This document shows positions 52,663 through 61,117 of a DNA stretch of 64,000 bases, piece after piece; position 1 is the first letter of the stretch; each line of letters opens with the position of its first letter. The translations under genes and the position numbers were made by a program. Source of the stretch: Streptomyces specialis. Its GTDB lineage: Bacteria; Actinomycetota; Actinomycetes; Streptomycetales; Streptomycetaceae. The notes below the pieces were generated by a model. That model saw nothing but the letters and a program-made list of their open reading frames with translations, had not been told where the DNA came from and did not search any database. Location: contig NZ_LN929893.1 in the NCBI RefSeq assembly GCF_001493375.1, forward strand, positions 416,059 through 480,058, read 5' to 3'.

Positions 52663-52678
52663 TCGAACACATGTCCGA
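52663..52678. promoter_or_regulatory. LexA/SOS box upstream of dnaE2
   Basis: tcgaacacatgtccga matches the actinobacterial LexA palindrome TCGAAC-N4-GTTCGA with one mismatch. It lies 66 bases before the dnaE2 start, in the only intergenic space of the operon, so damage-induced expression is expected. Confidence 0.8.
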
Positions 52679-52754
52679 ACATGACGAAGTGGCAGGTCAC
52701 GTCCCTGCCCCCTCTCCGGCCCTGGCCGAAAACCACGCGGCCCCCGGAGAGCGG

Positions 52755-53666
52755 TTACGGGACCAGCCGCGCGACCGCGCCCGTCTCCAGCGCCGCCCAC
52801 AGCGCCCCGTCCGGCCCCACCGCGATGCCGTGCGGCTCGGAGGCGGGCGACGGCAGGTCGTACCCGGTGATCACGCGGTCCACGCCGATGTGCCCGATGC
52901 GGTTGGCACCCCACTCGGTGAACCAGCAGTCCCCGGCGGAGGCCGCGACGATCGCGTGGGGCCTGGCCGCCGGGTCCGGCGGCGGGAACTCCTCGATCCG
53001 GCCGTCCACCGAGATCCGGCCGATCCGGCCCGCCCCGATCTCGGTGAACCACAGCGCCTCGCCGTCGCTCGCGATCCCCACCGGCCCGGCCCCGGCGGTG
53101 GGCAGGCCGTACGTGGTGACCCGGCCGTCGACGCCGATGCGACCGATCGCGCCGGCCTGGTTGAGGGTGAACCACAGCGCCCCGTCCGGCCCCGCCGTGA
53201 TCGCCGCGGGGAACGCGCCCTCGACGGGCAGCGGGAACTCGGTGAGGTCGCCGCCGGTCGTGATCCGGCCGACGCGTCCGGCGTTCATCTCCGTGAACCA
53301 CAGCGCGCCGTCCGGACCGGCGGCGATGCCGAACGGTCCGCTCTCCGGCGTCGGCACGGGGTACGACCGGGCCTCGCCGCCGGTCGTGACGCGGCCGATG
53401 CGGTGGTCCTGGGACCGGGTGAACCACAGGGCGCCGTCGGGCCCCGGGGTGATGACGGCCGGCCGGCAGTCCGGCGCGTCCAGGGGGAAGACCGCGAGAT
53501 CGCCGTCCCCGTCGCCGTCGGGGGTGAGCCGGGCGATGCCGCCGCTGTGCGTGAGCGTGATCCACAGGGCCCCGTCGGGACCGGCCGCGATGCCGTACGG
53601 GCCCGACCGTTCGTCCCCCACGGGGATCTCCCGGATCCGCGGGCCGTCCTCGGCGTTCCGCCGCAC
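52755..53666 (-). CDS. Virginiamycin B lyase-like beta-propeller
   Basis: This 303-residue protein is built of about seven repeats of the form GIAAGPDGALWFTEMNAGRV / GRITTGG, the Vgb beta-propeller. Vgb linearises type B streptogramins by cleaving the ester bond. The region with the catalytic His and Glu in known Vgb looks conserved: PHAIVAASAGDCWFTEWGAN, RIGHIGVD. A true lyase or a related propeller of unknown substrate are both possible. GTG start at 53666. Confidence 0.82.
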   Translation of the reverse strand: MRRNAEDGPRIREIPVGDERSGPYGIAAGPDGALWITLTHSGGIARLTPDGDGDGDLAVFPLDAPDCRPAVITPGPDGALWFTRSQDHRIGRVTTGGEARSYPVPTPESGPFGIAAGPDGALWFTEMNAGRVGRITTGGDLTEFPLPVEGAFPAAITAGPDGALWFTLNQAGAIGRIGVDGRVTTYGLPTAGAGPVGIASDGEALWFTEIGAGRIGRISVDGRIEEFPPPDPAARPHAIVAASAGDCWFTEWGANRIGHIGVDRVITGYDLPSPASEPHGIAVGPDGALWAALETGAVARLVP

Positions 53667-53705
53667 AGCGGCTCCCTTCGTCGGTGTTCATGACAGCGTC
53701 GGTGT

Positions 53706-54257
53706 TCATGACAGCCGCAGCCGCCCCTCGCCGAGGGCCGCGAGCACCGCCTCGGCCGACTCCTCCGGGGTGAGCCCGGTGGTGTCCAGCGCGTGCGGCT
53801 CGTACGCGCCGAGGTCGGCGAACTGCGCGTACATCGCCAGGATCGGCCCGGGATCGGTCAGGGGATGCCCGGCGCGGGTGGTGCCGCGTTCCAGCGTCGT
53901 GCGTTCGTCGGGGCGCAGCACCGCGTAGTGCGCCGCCACCCCGTCCGCCCGCGCCGCCGCCCGGTACGCGTCCACGAACCACGGCCCGACGACCCCGTCC
54001 ACGACCACCGCGTAACCCCCCGCCGCGTAGCCCGCCGCCGCCCGGGCGGCGACCCCGACGACGGTCTCGTTCTGCCGCCGCGCCTCCGGCAGGAACGGTG
54101 GCACGGCGCCCTGCCGGATGACGTCCCAGAAGTCGTCGGTGTGCAGGTGGACCGTGGCCGGCCCGAGCTGTCCCTCGTCCGCCAGCAGCCGCGCCACCGT
54201 GGACTTACCGGCTCCGGGCGGCCCGGACAGGACGATGATCTGCCCCTTTGTCGTCAT
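53706..54257 (-). CDS. P-loop kinase-like protein
   Basis: The 183-residue protein has Walker A IIVLSGPPGAGKSTVARLLA at the start, TVHLHTDDFWDVIR (the DD after strand 2 typical of small-molecule kinases and zeta-toxin-like folds) and a C-terminal LTPEESAEAVLAAL. It is probably a phosphotransferase of the AAA_33/Cpt type. It is divergent from the HAD gene with only 22 bases between the starts. Confidence 0.78.
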   Translation of the reverse strand: MTTKGQIIVLSGPPGAGKSTVARLLADEGQLGPATVHLHTDDFWDVIRQGAVPPFLPEARRQNETVVGVAARAAAGYAAGGYAVVVDGVVGPWFVDAYRAAARADGVAAHYAVLRPDERTTLERGTTRAGHPLTDPGPILAMYAQFADLGAYEPHALDTTGLTPEESAEAVLAALGEGRLRLS

Positions 54258-54279
54258 CCCGACAGGTTAGGCTGCCGGA

Positions 54280-54933
54280 GTGACTGATCTCCCCATCGAC
54301 CTGGTGATCTTCGACTGCGACGGCGTGCTGGTCGACAGCGAGCACCTCGCGCTGCGCGTCTGCGTCGAGCTGGGCGCGGAGCTGGGCTGGCCGCTCACCG
54401 AGGGCGAGATCGTGGACCGCTTCCTCGGCCGCTCCGAGCGCGCGGTGCTGGCGCAGATCACCGAACGCCTGGGCGAGGAGACGGCGGCCCGCTGGGGCGA
54501 GGCGTACCAGCGGCGCCTGGAGGCGGCGATCGACACCGAGCTGACCGAGGTGGACGGCATCAGCGAGGCGCTGGACGCGATCACGCTCCCGCACTGCATC
54601 GCCTCCAGCGGCAGCCACACGAAGATGCGCCGCACCCTGTCCCGCACCGGCCTGTACGACCGCTTCGCGGGCCGGATCTTCAGCGCCAGCGAGGTCGCCC
54701 ACGGCAAGCCCGCCCCCGACCTGTTCCTGCACGCGGCCGACCGCATGGGCGTCCCCCCGGCCCGCTGCGCGGTGATCGAGGACAGCCAGTACGGCATACA
54801 GGCGGCCCGCGCCGCGGGCATGCGCTCCTTCGGCTACACCGGCGGCCTGACCCCACCGGAATGGCTGACGGGCGAGAACACGGTCCTCTTCGACGACATG
54901 CGCAAGCTCCCCACCCTCCTCGCCCCTGCCTGA
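54280..54933 (+). CDS. HAD family phosphatase
   Basis: The 217-residue protein has all HAD motifs: LVIFDCDGVLVDSE (motif I, nucleophile Asp), IASSGSHTKMR (II), VAHGKPAPDLFLHAA (III, Lys) and AVIEDSQYGIQAARAAGM (IV). The helical cap lies between motifs I and II. It resembles beta-phosphoglucomutase or sugar-phosphatase subtypes. GTG start. Confidence 0.9.
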   Translation: MTDLPIDLVIFDCDGVLVDSEHLALRVCVELGAELGWPLTEGEIVDRFLGRSERAVLAQITERLGEETAARWGEAYQRRLEAAIDTELTEVDGISEALDAITLPHCIASSGSHTKMRRTLSRTGLYDRFAGRIFSASEVAHGKPAPDLFLHAADRMGVPPARCAVIEDSQYGIQAARAAGMRSFGYTGGLTPPEWLTGENTVLFDDMRKLPTLLAPA

Positions 54934-54941
54934 CCGCCGGG

Positions 54942-55517
54942 CTACCGCAGATAGGTCCGCTGCCACTCGGCCGAGGACATGTCCTGGGCCGCGTCCGCCA
55001 GTTGGATCGCGGACGGCGTCTTCAGCTTCGCCCGCGTACTGTCCACCCACTCCCGGGCGTTGCGGTATCCCTGCTCCAGATACTCCAGCCCCTGCAGCAT
55101 GCACTCCAGCCGGTCCGCGTCGTGGGCGACGAGCACCTCCAGGGACTCGCCGTTCTCGTACTCCGCCACGATCGCCTTGATCCCGGCGGCCACGACCGGG
55201 TGCGCGTCCGCCACTTGATCGGCGGTCACGTCCTCGTTGCTCGCGGCGGTCAGGTAACGGCGCCCGATCCAGGGGATGTCACCGACCCGCGTCTCCTGCG
55301 TGTCGTGAAAGGTGCACAGCAACGCGACCTTCGCCGGATCGGCCCCCTCCAGCATCGCCAGCACGGAACCGATGACCGCCGTACGGAAGCTGTGCTCGGC
55401 GATCGTCTCCGGATCCTTCACCCCCGCGATCCACCACCCACTGCGCTTCCCACGCTTGAGAGCCCCCATCTCCAGGAGATAGGTGACCGATCCCCGGGCG
55501 TGCGCGTCATCCGTCAT
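54942..55517 (-). CDS. HD domain phosphohydrolase (YfbR-like)
   Basis: This is a 191-residue HD-superfamily protein: KDPETIAEHSFRTAVIGSVL (His), ALLCTFHDTQETRVGDIPWI (HD pair) and AHDADRLECMLQGLEYLEQG (distal Asp). The layout matches YfbR-type 5'-deoxynucleotidases. The stop is 9 bases from the convergent HAD gene's stop. Confidence 0.87.
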   Translation of the reverse strand: MTDDAHARGSVTYLLEMGALKRGKRSGWWIAGVKDPETIAEHSFRTAVIGSVLAMLEGADPAKVALLCTFHDTQETRVGDIPWIGRRYLTAASNEDVTADQVADAHPVVAAGIKAIVAEYENGESLEVLVAHDADRLECMLQGLEYLEQGYRNAREWVDSTRAKLKTPSAIQLADAAQDMSSAEWQRTYLR

Positions 55518-55550
55518 GCGAAGTCCTCGTTTCTGTGGGTCCGTTCCGCC

Positions 55551-56519
55551 TCATGTCCCGACCGTCAGGGCGTGCCTGAGACGGTCGGCTTCCGGTACGG
55601 CCCGTACGCGGTCGTGGACGGCCGTCGCCCGTGCCCGCGTCAGGCCGCTCCGGTAGGAGACGGGGAGTTCCCCGTACGCGCGTGCCGCGACGTCGGCGGC
55701 TTCCGGGAGTTCGCCGTCGTGGGCCAGGCATGCCGCCCGGTCGATGGAGATCAGCGCCCGCGTCATCACGCTGGGGCGCCGGGACAGTTCCAGGGCGCGT
55801 TCCTGGTGGGCGTACGCGCGCCTGGTCTCACCCAGCAGGGTCAACGCCTGGGACAGGTGCACGTGGTGCTTCTGTATCGGATAGCCGAACCAGGTGTCGG
55901 CCGACTGGCCGTCCGACAGCCGCTCCATGATCCGGTCGGCGTCCGCGACCGCTGTCAGGGCCCGGTCCCGGTGCCCGCTCGCCGCGTGGGCACGCGCCGC
56001 GACCGCGCAGGCGAGCGCCTTCGCGGCGGTGGGTTGCTCTCCGGCGAGGGCCTGAGCGCGTTCGGCGAGGCGCTGAGCGACCGCCGGGGCACCGAAGTTG
56101 AGCGGAACCATGGCCTCTCGTGCCGTCACCCAGGCACGGAGCACCACGTCACCGCTCTCCTCCGCCGCCCGTCCGGCCGTGTGGAACCACCGGGCGCTCT
56201 CCCGGTGGTCACCCAGATCGTGCAGAACGATGGCGGCCATCCCCATCAGCCGACCCGTCACATGGGACAACCGGCTCCGGGAGGAAGCACTGCGGGACGC
56301 GTCGAGCGTCGGCGTCAGTTCGAGAAAATCACCGAACAGATCCGTCAGAACCTCACCGGGAGCACGCCCGTTGTAGCCGTACCCATACCGTTCCACCGTC
56401 GATTCCCAGGAGGAGAGGTCGGCCATGTCCCGGTCGGTGAGAGCCGCCGACAAGGCCACGACAGTCGGCGCGGTGATCCCCGTGGCCACCGCACCCCGCA
56501 GGACCGAGCGTCGTTTCAA
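55551..56519 (-). CDS. TPR-like regulator C-terminal domain protein
   Basis: The 322-residue protein begins with a basic, hydrophobic N-terminus (LKRRSVLRGAVATGITAPTV) that could be a Tat-like leader or a membrane contact. Helical TPR-like repeats follow (LHDLGDHRESARWFHTAGRA, SGHRDRALTAVADADRIMER, LLGETRRAYAHQERALELSR). It resembles the C-terminal half of Streptomyces XRE/TPR regulators without a DNA-binding domain. A TTG at 56519 with GGGAGG 5 bases upstream is the best start. Confidence 0.65.
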   Translation of the reverse strand: MKRRSVLRGAVATGITAPTVVALSAALTDRDMADLSSWESTVERYGYGYNGRAPGEVLTDLFGDFLELTPTLDASRSASSRSRLSHVTGRLMGMAAIVLHDLGDHRESARWFHTAGRAAEESGDVVLRAWVTAREAMVPLNFGAPAVAQRLAERAQALAGEQPTAAKALACAVAARAHAASGHRDRALTAVADADRIMERLSDGQSADTWFGYPIQKHHVHLSQALTLLGETRRAYAHQERALELSRRPSVMTRALISIDRAACLAHDGELPEAADVAARAYGELPVSYRSGLTRARATAVHDRVRAVPEADRLRHALTVGT

Positions 56520-56585
56520 GGAATCCTCCCGCCCTCGTCCTTCTCTCTGCCCCGCCCCGCCGGAAGGGAAGCTCACCCGGAGGGG

Positions 56586-57407
56586 TCAGGGGCGTTGGGC
56601 GATGGTGAGCAGGTGGGAGCTGGCGGCCAGGAGTTCGGGGTAGGGCTCGGCCATGCGGGCGGCGGTCAGGGCCGATTGGAACAGGGGGGTGTCGATCAGG
56701 CAGTCGCCGGTGTACTGCTCGGTCGCCTTCAGCATGGCCCAGGTGGGTCCTTCGACGCCGAAGACCCGGGCCTGCCGGAACCCGGCGTGTTCGGTCTCGT
56801 CGCGCAGTTCGTCCGCGCTGTGGAAGTAGGCGGCGGTGAAGGACTTCTTCCCGTCGTGGACACGGGACTTCAGGATGCCGGTGATGCTGCGCTCGACGCT
56901 CTCCCGGTGGAGGTGGGCCAACGCCGTGTGCTCGAACAGCGAGGCGTAGCGGTTGATTCCGGCGGCGGCCAGGAGACCGCCGGGCCGCAGCACGCGGTAC
57001 GCCTCGGTGAGCGCCCGGTGCCGGTCGGCGGCGTCGATGAGGTGATACAGCGGGCCGAGCAGCAGCACCACATCGAACGACGCGTCGGGGGCGGCGAGTT
57101 GGCGGGCGTCACCGAGTTCGGCCACGCAGCCGGGCACTTGCCGGGCCTGCTCGATGTGCCGGGGAACGGGATCGACCAGACGCACGGTGTACCCGTCCTC
57201 GATCAGCCACCGGGCATGCACCCCCGGCCCGCCCCCGACATCGAGAACCTCCGCCGGCGGACCGGGCAGGTAGCGGCGCAGCAACTCCTGGGTGCGCACC
57301 AGCTCCAGCCTGCCGTCGGCCGACGACGACAACCGGTCGGCCTCGGTGATGGTGGACTGGTAGAAGGCCATGACCTCGGCAGCCAGGGCGAACCGCTCAA
57401 CCGTCAT
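56586..57407 (-). CDS. SAM-dependent methyltransferase
   Basis: This is a 273-residue class I methyltransferase: motif I AEVLDVGGGPGVHARWLIED, then VRLVDPVPRHIEQARQVPG, ASFDVVLLLGPLYHLIDAAD and RALTEAYRVLRPGGLLAAAG. The substrate is unknown. ATG at 57407 or the GTG at 57413 (7 bases after GGAGGAG) could start it. It is divergent from the GntR gene, and the operator-like motif between them may serve both. Confidence 0.85.
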   Translation of the reverse strand: MTVERFALAAEVMAFYQSTITEADRLSSSADGRLELVRTQELLRRYLPGPPAEVLDVGGGPGVHARWLIEDGYTVRLVDPVPRHIEQARQVPGCVAELGDARQLAAPDASFDVVLLLGPLYHLIDAADRHRALTEAYRVLRPGGLLAAAGINRYASLFEHTALAHLHRESVERSITGILKSRVHDGKKSFTAAYFHSADELRDETEHAGFRQARVFGVEGPTWAMLKATEQYTGDCLIDTPLFQSALTAARMAEPYPELLAASSHLLTIAQRP

Positions 57408-57460
57408 GGCCACATCCTGACTCCTCCGGGACTGGAGTGACAGCATCGGACCGGTAACGT

Positions 57461-57471
57461 GACCGGTTGAC
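57461..57471. promoter_or_regulatory. Possible GntR operator half-site
   Basis: gaccggttgac occurs here, just upstream of the GntR gene, and its reverse complement gtcaaccggtc occurs at 58243-58253 just downstream of the gene. The same motif flanking a regulator gene suggests that the regulator binds both. Confidence 0.55.
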
Positions 57472-57496
57472 CTGACCACCTTACTGGGAGCAGCCC

Positions 57497-58216
57497 ATGC
57501 CACAGCTCAAGTACGAGCAGATCGCGGATCACTTGCGCGCACGCATCACCGATGGGGAGTTCGGTCCGGGCGACACGCTCCCTTCGGGGCGTGACCTGTG
57601 CGAGCAGTTCGGCGTTTCCCGCGCCACGGTGGTGAAAGCCATGGACGTTCTGCGCGCCGATGGCGTCGTGGTCGCCCGTCAGGGCGCCGGGTTCATCGTG
57701 GTGGAGACGCCGGTGGCGCGTCCCGCCGGTCGGCGCGGCAGCGGTCCACGGGTGTCCGGAGGCCAGCCGTTCCGGCGGCTCGGTAAGCCGACCAGGGAAC
57801 GACCGTCGCGGCGTGTGGCCGACGCTCTTCGCCTGGGCGAGGACGAGTTTGCCTTGCGTCGCACGAGGTTGGTCCTGCTGGAGGACGGCACACCCTTCAC
57901 CCTGGTCGACGCCTGGTTCCCGCCGGATATCGCTGACGTCTGCCCGCGGCTGTCCGGTGACGGACCGATCGCGGAGGGCACCACCGCCTATGTGGCCCGC
58001 ACAGCCGGGCGCTCGCCAGTGCACGGCGCCGATCTCTGCACGGTCCGTCTGGCGACGCCGGAGGAGGCCGAACTGCTTGATGTCTCCCGACCGGCGGCGG
58101 TAGCCGTCGTGCTGCACACCGCGTGCGATGCCGAGGGGCGCCCGCTGGTCTGCGAAGAGGGCGTGACGCCCGGCGACCTGTGGGAGCTGGCGGACGATTA
58201 CCCAATGGGGTCGTGA
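57497..58216 (+). CDS. GntR/HutC family regulator
   Basis: The 239-residue protein has the GntR winged helix (YEQIADHLRARITDGEFGPG, LPSGRDLCEQFGVSRATVVK, AMDVLRADGVVVARQGAGFI) and a UTRA domain (FALRRTRLVLLEDGTPFTLV, ELLDVSRPAAVAVVLHTACD). ATG at 57497 has GGGAG 6 bases upstream. It lies between the divergent methyltransferase and a coupled pair of downstream genes. Confidence 0.88.
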   Translation: MPQLKYEQIADHLRARITDGEFGPGDTLPSGRDLCEQFGVSRATVVKAMDVLRADGVVVARQGAGFIVVETPVARPAGRRGSGPRVSGGQPFRRLGKPTRERPSRRVADALRLGEDEFALRRTRLVLLEDGTPFTLVDAWFPPDIADVCPRLSGDGPIAEGTTAYVARTAGRSPVHGADLCTVRLATPEEAELLDVSRPAAVAVVLHTACDAEGRPLVCEEGVTPGDLWELADDYPMGS

Positions 58217-58233
58217 TGTAACAGAAGCCCTTG

Positions 58234-58257
58234 ACTGGACCGGTCAACCGGTCCAGT
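58234..58257. promoter_or_regulatory. Palindromic GntR operator downstream of GntR gene
   Basis: actggaccggt (58234-58244) is perfectly inverted at 58247-58257, with ca between. TTGACT at 58231 overlaps it as a possible -35. It precedes the small ORF and anti-sigma-like gene, so it may be their operator. Confidence 0.7.
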
Positions 58258-58288
58258 CTGTGAGGCGTCGTCACAGACTTCCTCACGG

Positions 58289-58477
58289 TTGGATGAGCTG
58301 ATCATGACCAAGTCGATGCCGGACCGGCTACCACGCAGCGGCAGCTACCTCGCGCAACTCAGCGCTATTTGCCATGGGTTGGGAGCCACCACCCTTTCCG
58401 GTCCCGAAGGCGACCGCGTCACGCTCGGTCCGGCACGGCGATCGAACAGCGCCGACGTGCGCAGGAGGGGTCGATGA
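58289..58477 (+). CDS. Small hypothetical protein coupled to ATPase gene
   Basis: This is a 57-62 residue frame, starting at TTG 58289 or ATG 58304: MTKSMPDRLPRSGSYLAQLS, ICHGLGATTLSGPEGDRV. Its stop overlaps the next gene's start as ATGA, and it follows the palindromic operator, which supports real translation. No domain recognised. Confidence 0.5.
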   Translation: MDELIMTKSMPDRLPRSGSYLAQLSAICHGLGATTLSGPEGDRVTLGPARRSNSADVRRRGR

Positions 58478-59073
58478 ACCACGCCCCCTCAGGCGGACGG
58501 CCGGGCGTCGAGGAGTCAGCCCCGCTCCTGCCCCGCATGCCCGGCGCCGCACCCGTGACCGACCCGAAGCCCACAGCCTGGTTCATGACGGCGAACGCCG
58601 AGGACATCCACCAGTGGCGACAGCTTGTCACCGGCGTGCTGGCTGAGTGGGGTGCTGCGCGTGCGGCTGGGGAACTGGTGCGCCTCGGGGTCTGGGAGTT
58701 GCTGAGCAACGTCATCAGGCATGCCGGGGACCGGCGGTGTCGTCTGACGCTGGAACGCTCCGGTGCGATCGTGACCGTCGCGGTCCTCGACCGCTCACCC
58801 CACCTCCCGGTGATCACCGAGCCGGAGTGGGACGCCGAGTCCGGGCGTGGTCTGTGGCTGCTGCGACAGATGGCCGGTCCCGGCGACTTCGGACACCGCC
58901 CGGCCACGCCGCCCTGGGGCAAAGCCGTCTGGTTCCGCTGCCACCTGACAGACCCCTGCCGCCACCCCGAACTCACACCGACCACCGAGGGCAGGAGATG
59001 CACCTCCTGCGGCGCCCTGATCTACCTCACCACTACACCCCGCGACGAGTCCCGCCCATGCCCATCCGCGTGA
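58474..59073 (+). CDS. Anti-sigma-factor-like ATP-binding protein with CxxC tail
   Basis: The 199-residue protein has a GHKL/HATPase domain: LGVWELLSNVIRHAGDRRC (N-box), AVLDRSPHLPVI and ESGRGLWLLRQM (G2 box), as in the RsbW-type serine kinases and anti-sigma regulators of Streptomyces. The C-terminal addition RRCTSCGALIYLTTTPR has a CxxC knuckle, a small zinc-binding candidate. The upstream GGAGGGG site sits before ATG 58474. Confidence 0.82.
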   Translation: MNHAPSGGRPGVEESAPLLPRMPGAAPVTDPKPTAWFMTANAEDIHQWRQLVTGVLAEWGAARAAGELVRLGVWELLSNVIRHAGDRRCRLTLERSGAIVTVAVLDRSPHLPVITEPEWDAESGRGLWLLRQMAGPGDFGHRPATPPWGKAVWFRCHLTDPCRHPELTPTTEGRRCTSCGALIYLTTTPRDESRPCPSA

Positions 59074-59167
59074 CCCACCACCACGCGTACCCGCACCTCG
59101 CCACCGCCCTCACCCTCACCGGCTCCAGCTCCGCCCCAGCCGCCTGAAGCGAAGGTCCCTATCCCCC

Positions 59168-59848
59168 ATGCGCACCCACACCTTGGGCCGCCTCACCCTC
59201 ACCCTGCCGACCCTGGACGATCTACCCCCCGCTGTCCCCCTCACCACCGACAAGGACACCCACCTGGACTTCCACTACACCGGCAGCGCCCCGCGCACCC
59301 TCCATCTGGACGGCGCCCGCCTGATCTCCGGTCGTATCACCGGCCTGGCCACCCACCACACCCAACTGCACAACACCCGGCTCGACGGCGTCGAGTTCAC
59401 CGACTGCGACCTCGGCTCCCTGCACTGGACCGACAGCACCCTCACTCACACCGTCTTCCGCGACTGCACCCTCACCGGCGCCCGCCTCGACCGGCTCACC
59501 CTCGACAACGTCCTCTTCGAGAACTGCGCCCTCGACTACGCCACCCTCCACCACCTCCGCGCGACCGGCCCCCTGGCCCTCGTCAAGTGCGACCTCACCG
59601 AAGCCGCGGTGCACCACTGCGACTTCACCAACGCCCACCTCGAAGCCTGCGGCCTGCACCACACCACCTTCACCGCCGGCACTTACCACCACACCGACCT
59701 ACGCGGCAACGACCTGTCCACCCTCCGGGGCGCCATGGCCCTGAAAGCGGCCATCATCGACCGCCCCCAACACCCCGAACTCACCCACGCCCTCACCACG
59801 GAACTCAACCCCACCTTCCCCGACACCCTCGACGACTATGAGAGGTAG
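59168..59848 (+). CDS. Pentapeptide-repeat protein
   Basis: The 226-residue protein consists largely of pentapeptide-like repeats: THHTQLHNTRLDGVEFTDCD, LTHTVFRDCTLTGARLDRLT, LDNVLFENCALDYATLHHLR, EAAVHHCDFTNAHLEACGLH. These fold as a right-handed beta-helix and can mimic DNA or mediate binding. A short charged tail follows. It is on the same strand as, and 94 bases after, the ATPase gene. Confidence 0.85.
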   Translation: MRTHTLGRLTLTLPTLDDLPPAVPLTTDKDTHLDFHYTGSAPRTLHLDGARLISGRITGLATHHTQLHNTRLDGVEFTDCDLGSLHWTDSTLTHTVFRDCTLTGARLDRLTLDNVLFENCALDYATLHHLRATGPLALVKCDLTEAAVHHCDFTNAHLEACGLHHTTFTAGTYHHTDLRGNDLSTLRGAMALKAAIIDRPQHPELTHALTTELNPTFPDTLDDYER

Positions 59849-60010
59849 CCCGGAAGCTGATGACCGCCCCGCTGAAGACGCTGAACGAACGGACGATCCA
59901 GCTAGCGTATCGGTGCCCCTAGACGGCGCCGCTAGCCGGCCCGGGCGGTCTGGGTCCGTGGATCACTCATTCGGGTACCCAACGCGGGCTGCGGTTGACA
60001 CCATAGGTCC

Positions 60011-61117
60011 ATGTCGGACATCGAGACGGACCTCAGTGACCTGCTGCTTCGCGTCGCCGCTACGTACGATCGGTCGATGAGGACCGTCAAAGGAGCTCCT
60101 GGGCAGGAGTTGCTGCGCGGGGTGAGCCGAATGTCGCTGCCTCTGCCCATAGGTACGATCGCCAGAGGGTATGGAGGCAATGGCGGTTCCGCGTTCTGCC
60201 CGTGGATAGGTGTCTTTGACCCCGATATCAACGAGAAACCCCGCGAAGGGCTGTATCTGGCATACATCTTCGCCAAGGATCTTAAGTCGGTGACGCTCAC
60301 TGTGCAGCAGGGCGCTGAGGGGCTGGCGCGTGACCTAGGTAAGACCCAGAAAGCCCACATGCGGCTCCGGGCCAATGCCGAGAGGCTTCAAGCGGCCATG
60401 CTCCAAGAGGTGCTTGATGGTTGGCGAGAGAAGCCACGGCTTGGCGTGGAGAAGACGGACTGGCGGCCGACCGCCTATCAAGAGGCGAGTATCGCCGCCC
60501 GTCGCTACGAGATACCGCATCTCCCAGCCGAGGCGGACCTCCGCGATGACCTTTGGGAAGCGGCAAGGATTCTGCAATTGGCCGCTGCGGTTGATCGCGA
60601 GACGTGGCACTCTGATGCGGAGGAGCAGCCACCCACGCGCACGGTGAAGAAGTGGACTGAGCAGCCGCCGAGTAAGAGGCTCAGCGGGTTCCGGCCCAAG
60701 AGTGACAGCGACTACATAGCCCACACGCCCGAACGCACCCAAGTGCGAACCCGCCGCCACGAGACCTTGATAAGTGAATTCGGGAAGTACATTCAGACTC
60801 AAGGGTTCGAGGCGAATACCCAGGTGCATCCCAGGGACCTCATGCTGACGACCATCACCGAAGAATGGCTAGTCGAAGCTAAGGTCGTCACCAATCAGAA
60901 CCCCACGAAGGCCGTCCGGGAAGCTGTAGGCCAGCTTTTCGAATATCGACACTTCTTCTGTCGTGAGAGCGATCCCCACCTCCTGGCGCTCTTCACTGAG
61001 GATATCCTCACCTACGCCGACTACCTAGAGACCTTGGGAATCGGCTCAGCTTGGAAGACCCCCGAAGGCTGGTCTGGTTCCCGCTCGGCCATCGAGTGGG
61101 GAATCGTCGGCCCCTGA
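60011..61117 (+). CDS. MrcB N-terminal-like protein with nuclease-like C-terminus
   Basis: The 368-residue protein has an N-terminal region like DUF3578/MrcB-N: ATYDRSMRTVKGAPGQELLR, FCPWIGVFDPDINEKPREGL, YLAYIFAKDLKSVTLTVQQG, the domain found at the start of McrB-type AAA proteins. The C-terminal region contains QVHPRDLMLTTITEEWLVEA then K, a D-(X)n-E-X-K arrangement as in PD-(D/E)XK nucleases, followed by REAVGQLFEYRHF, a QxxxY-type helix seen in that fold. No AAA module is present. Base composition is far lower in GC than neighbours (33 of 60 at 60241-60300), indicating transfer. Type IV restriction or defence is a reasonable guess. Confidence 0.65.
   Translation: MSDIETDLSDLLLRVAATYDRSMRTVKGAPGQELLRGVSRMSLPLPIGTIARGYGGNGGSAFCPWIGVFDPDINEKPREGLYLAYIFAKDLKSVTLTVQQGAEGLARDLGKTQKAHMRLRANAERLQAAMLQEVLDGWREKPRLGVEKTDWRPTAYQEASIAARRYEIPHLPAEADLRDDLWEAARILQLAAAVDRETWHSDAEEQPPTRTVKKWTEQPPSKRLSGFRPKSDSDYIAHTPERTQVRTRRHETLISEFGKYIQTQGFEANTQVHPRDLMLTTITEEWLVEAKVVTNQNPTKAVREAVGQLFEYRHFFCRESDPHLLALFTEDILTYADYLETLGIGSAWKTPEGWSGSRSAIEWGIVGP

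Noticed and set aside
53679..53712. Tandem copy of a 17-18 base unit between the Vgb-like and kinase genes
   Set aside because: It is a simple two-copy duplication of the junction between two genes, with no further structure.
59838..60080. Small frame overlapping the pentapeptide gene end
   Set aside because: There is no ribosome site or domain, and the composition is that of intergenic sequence.
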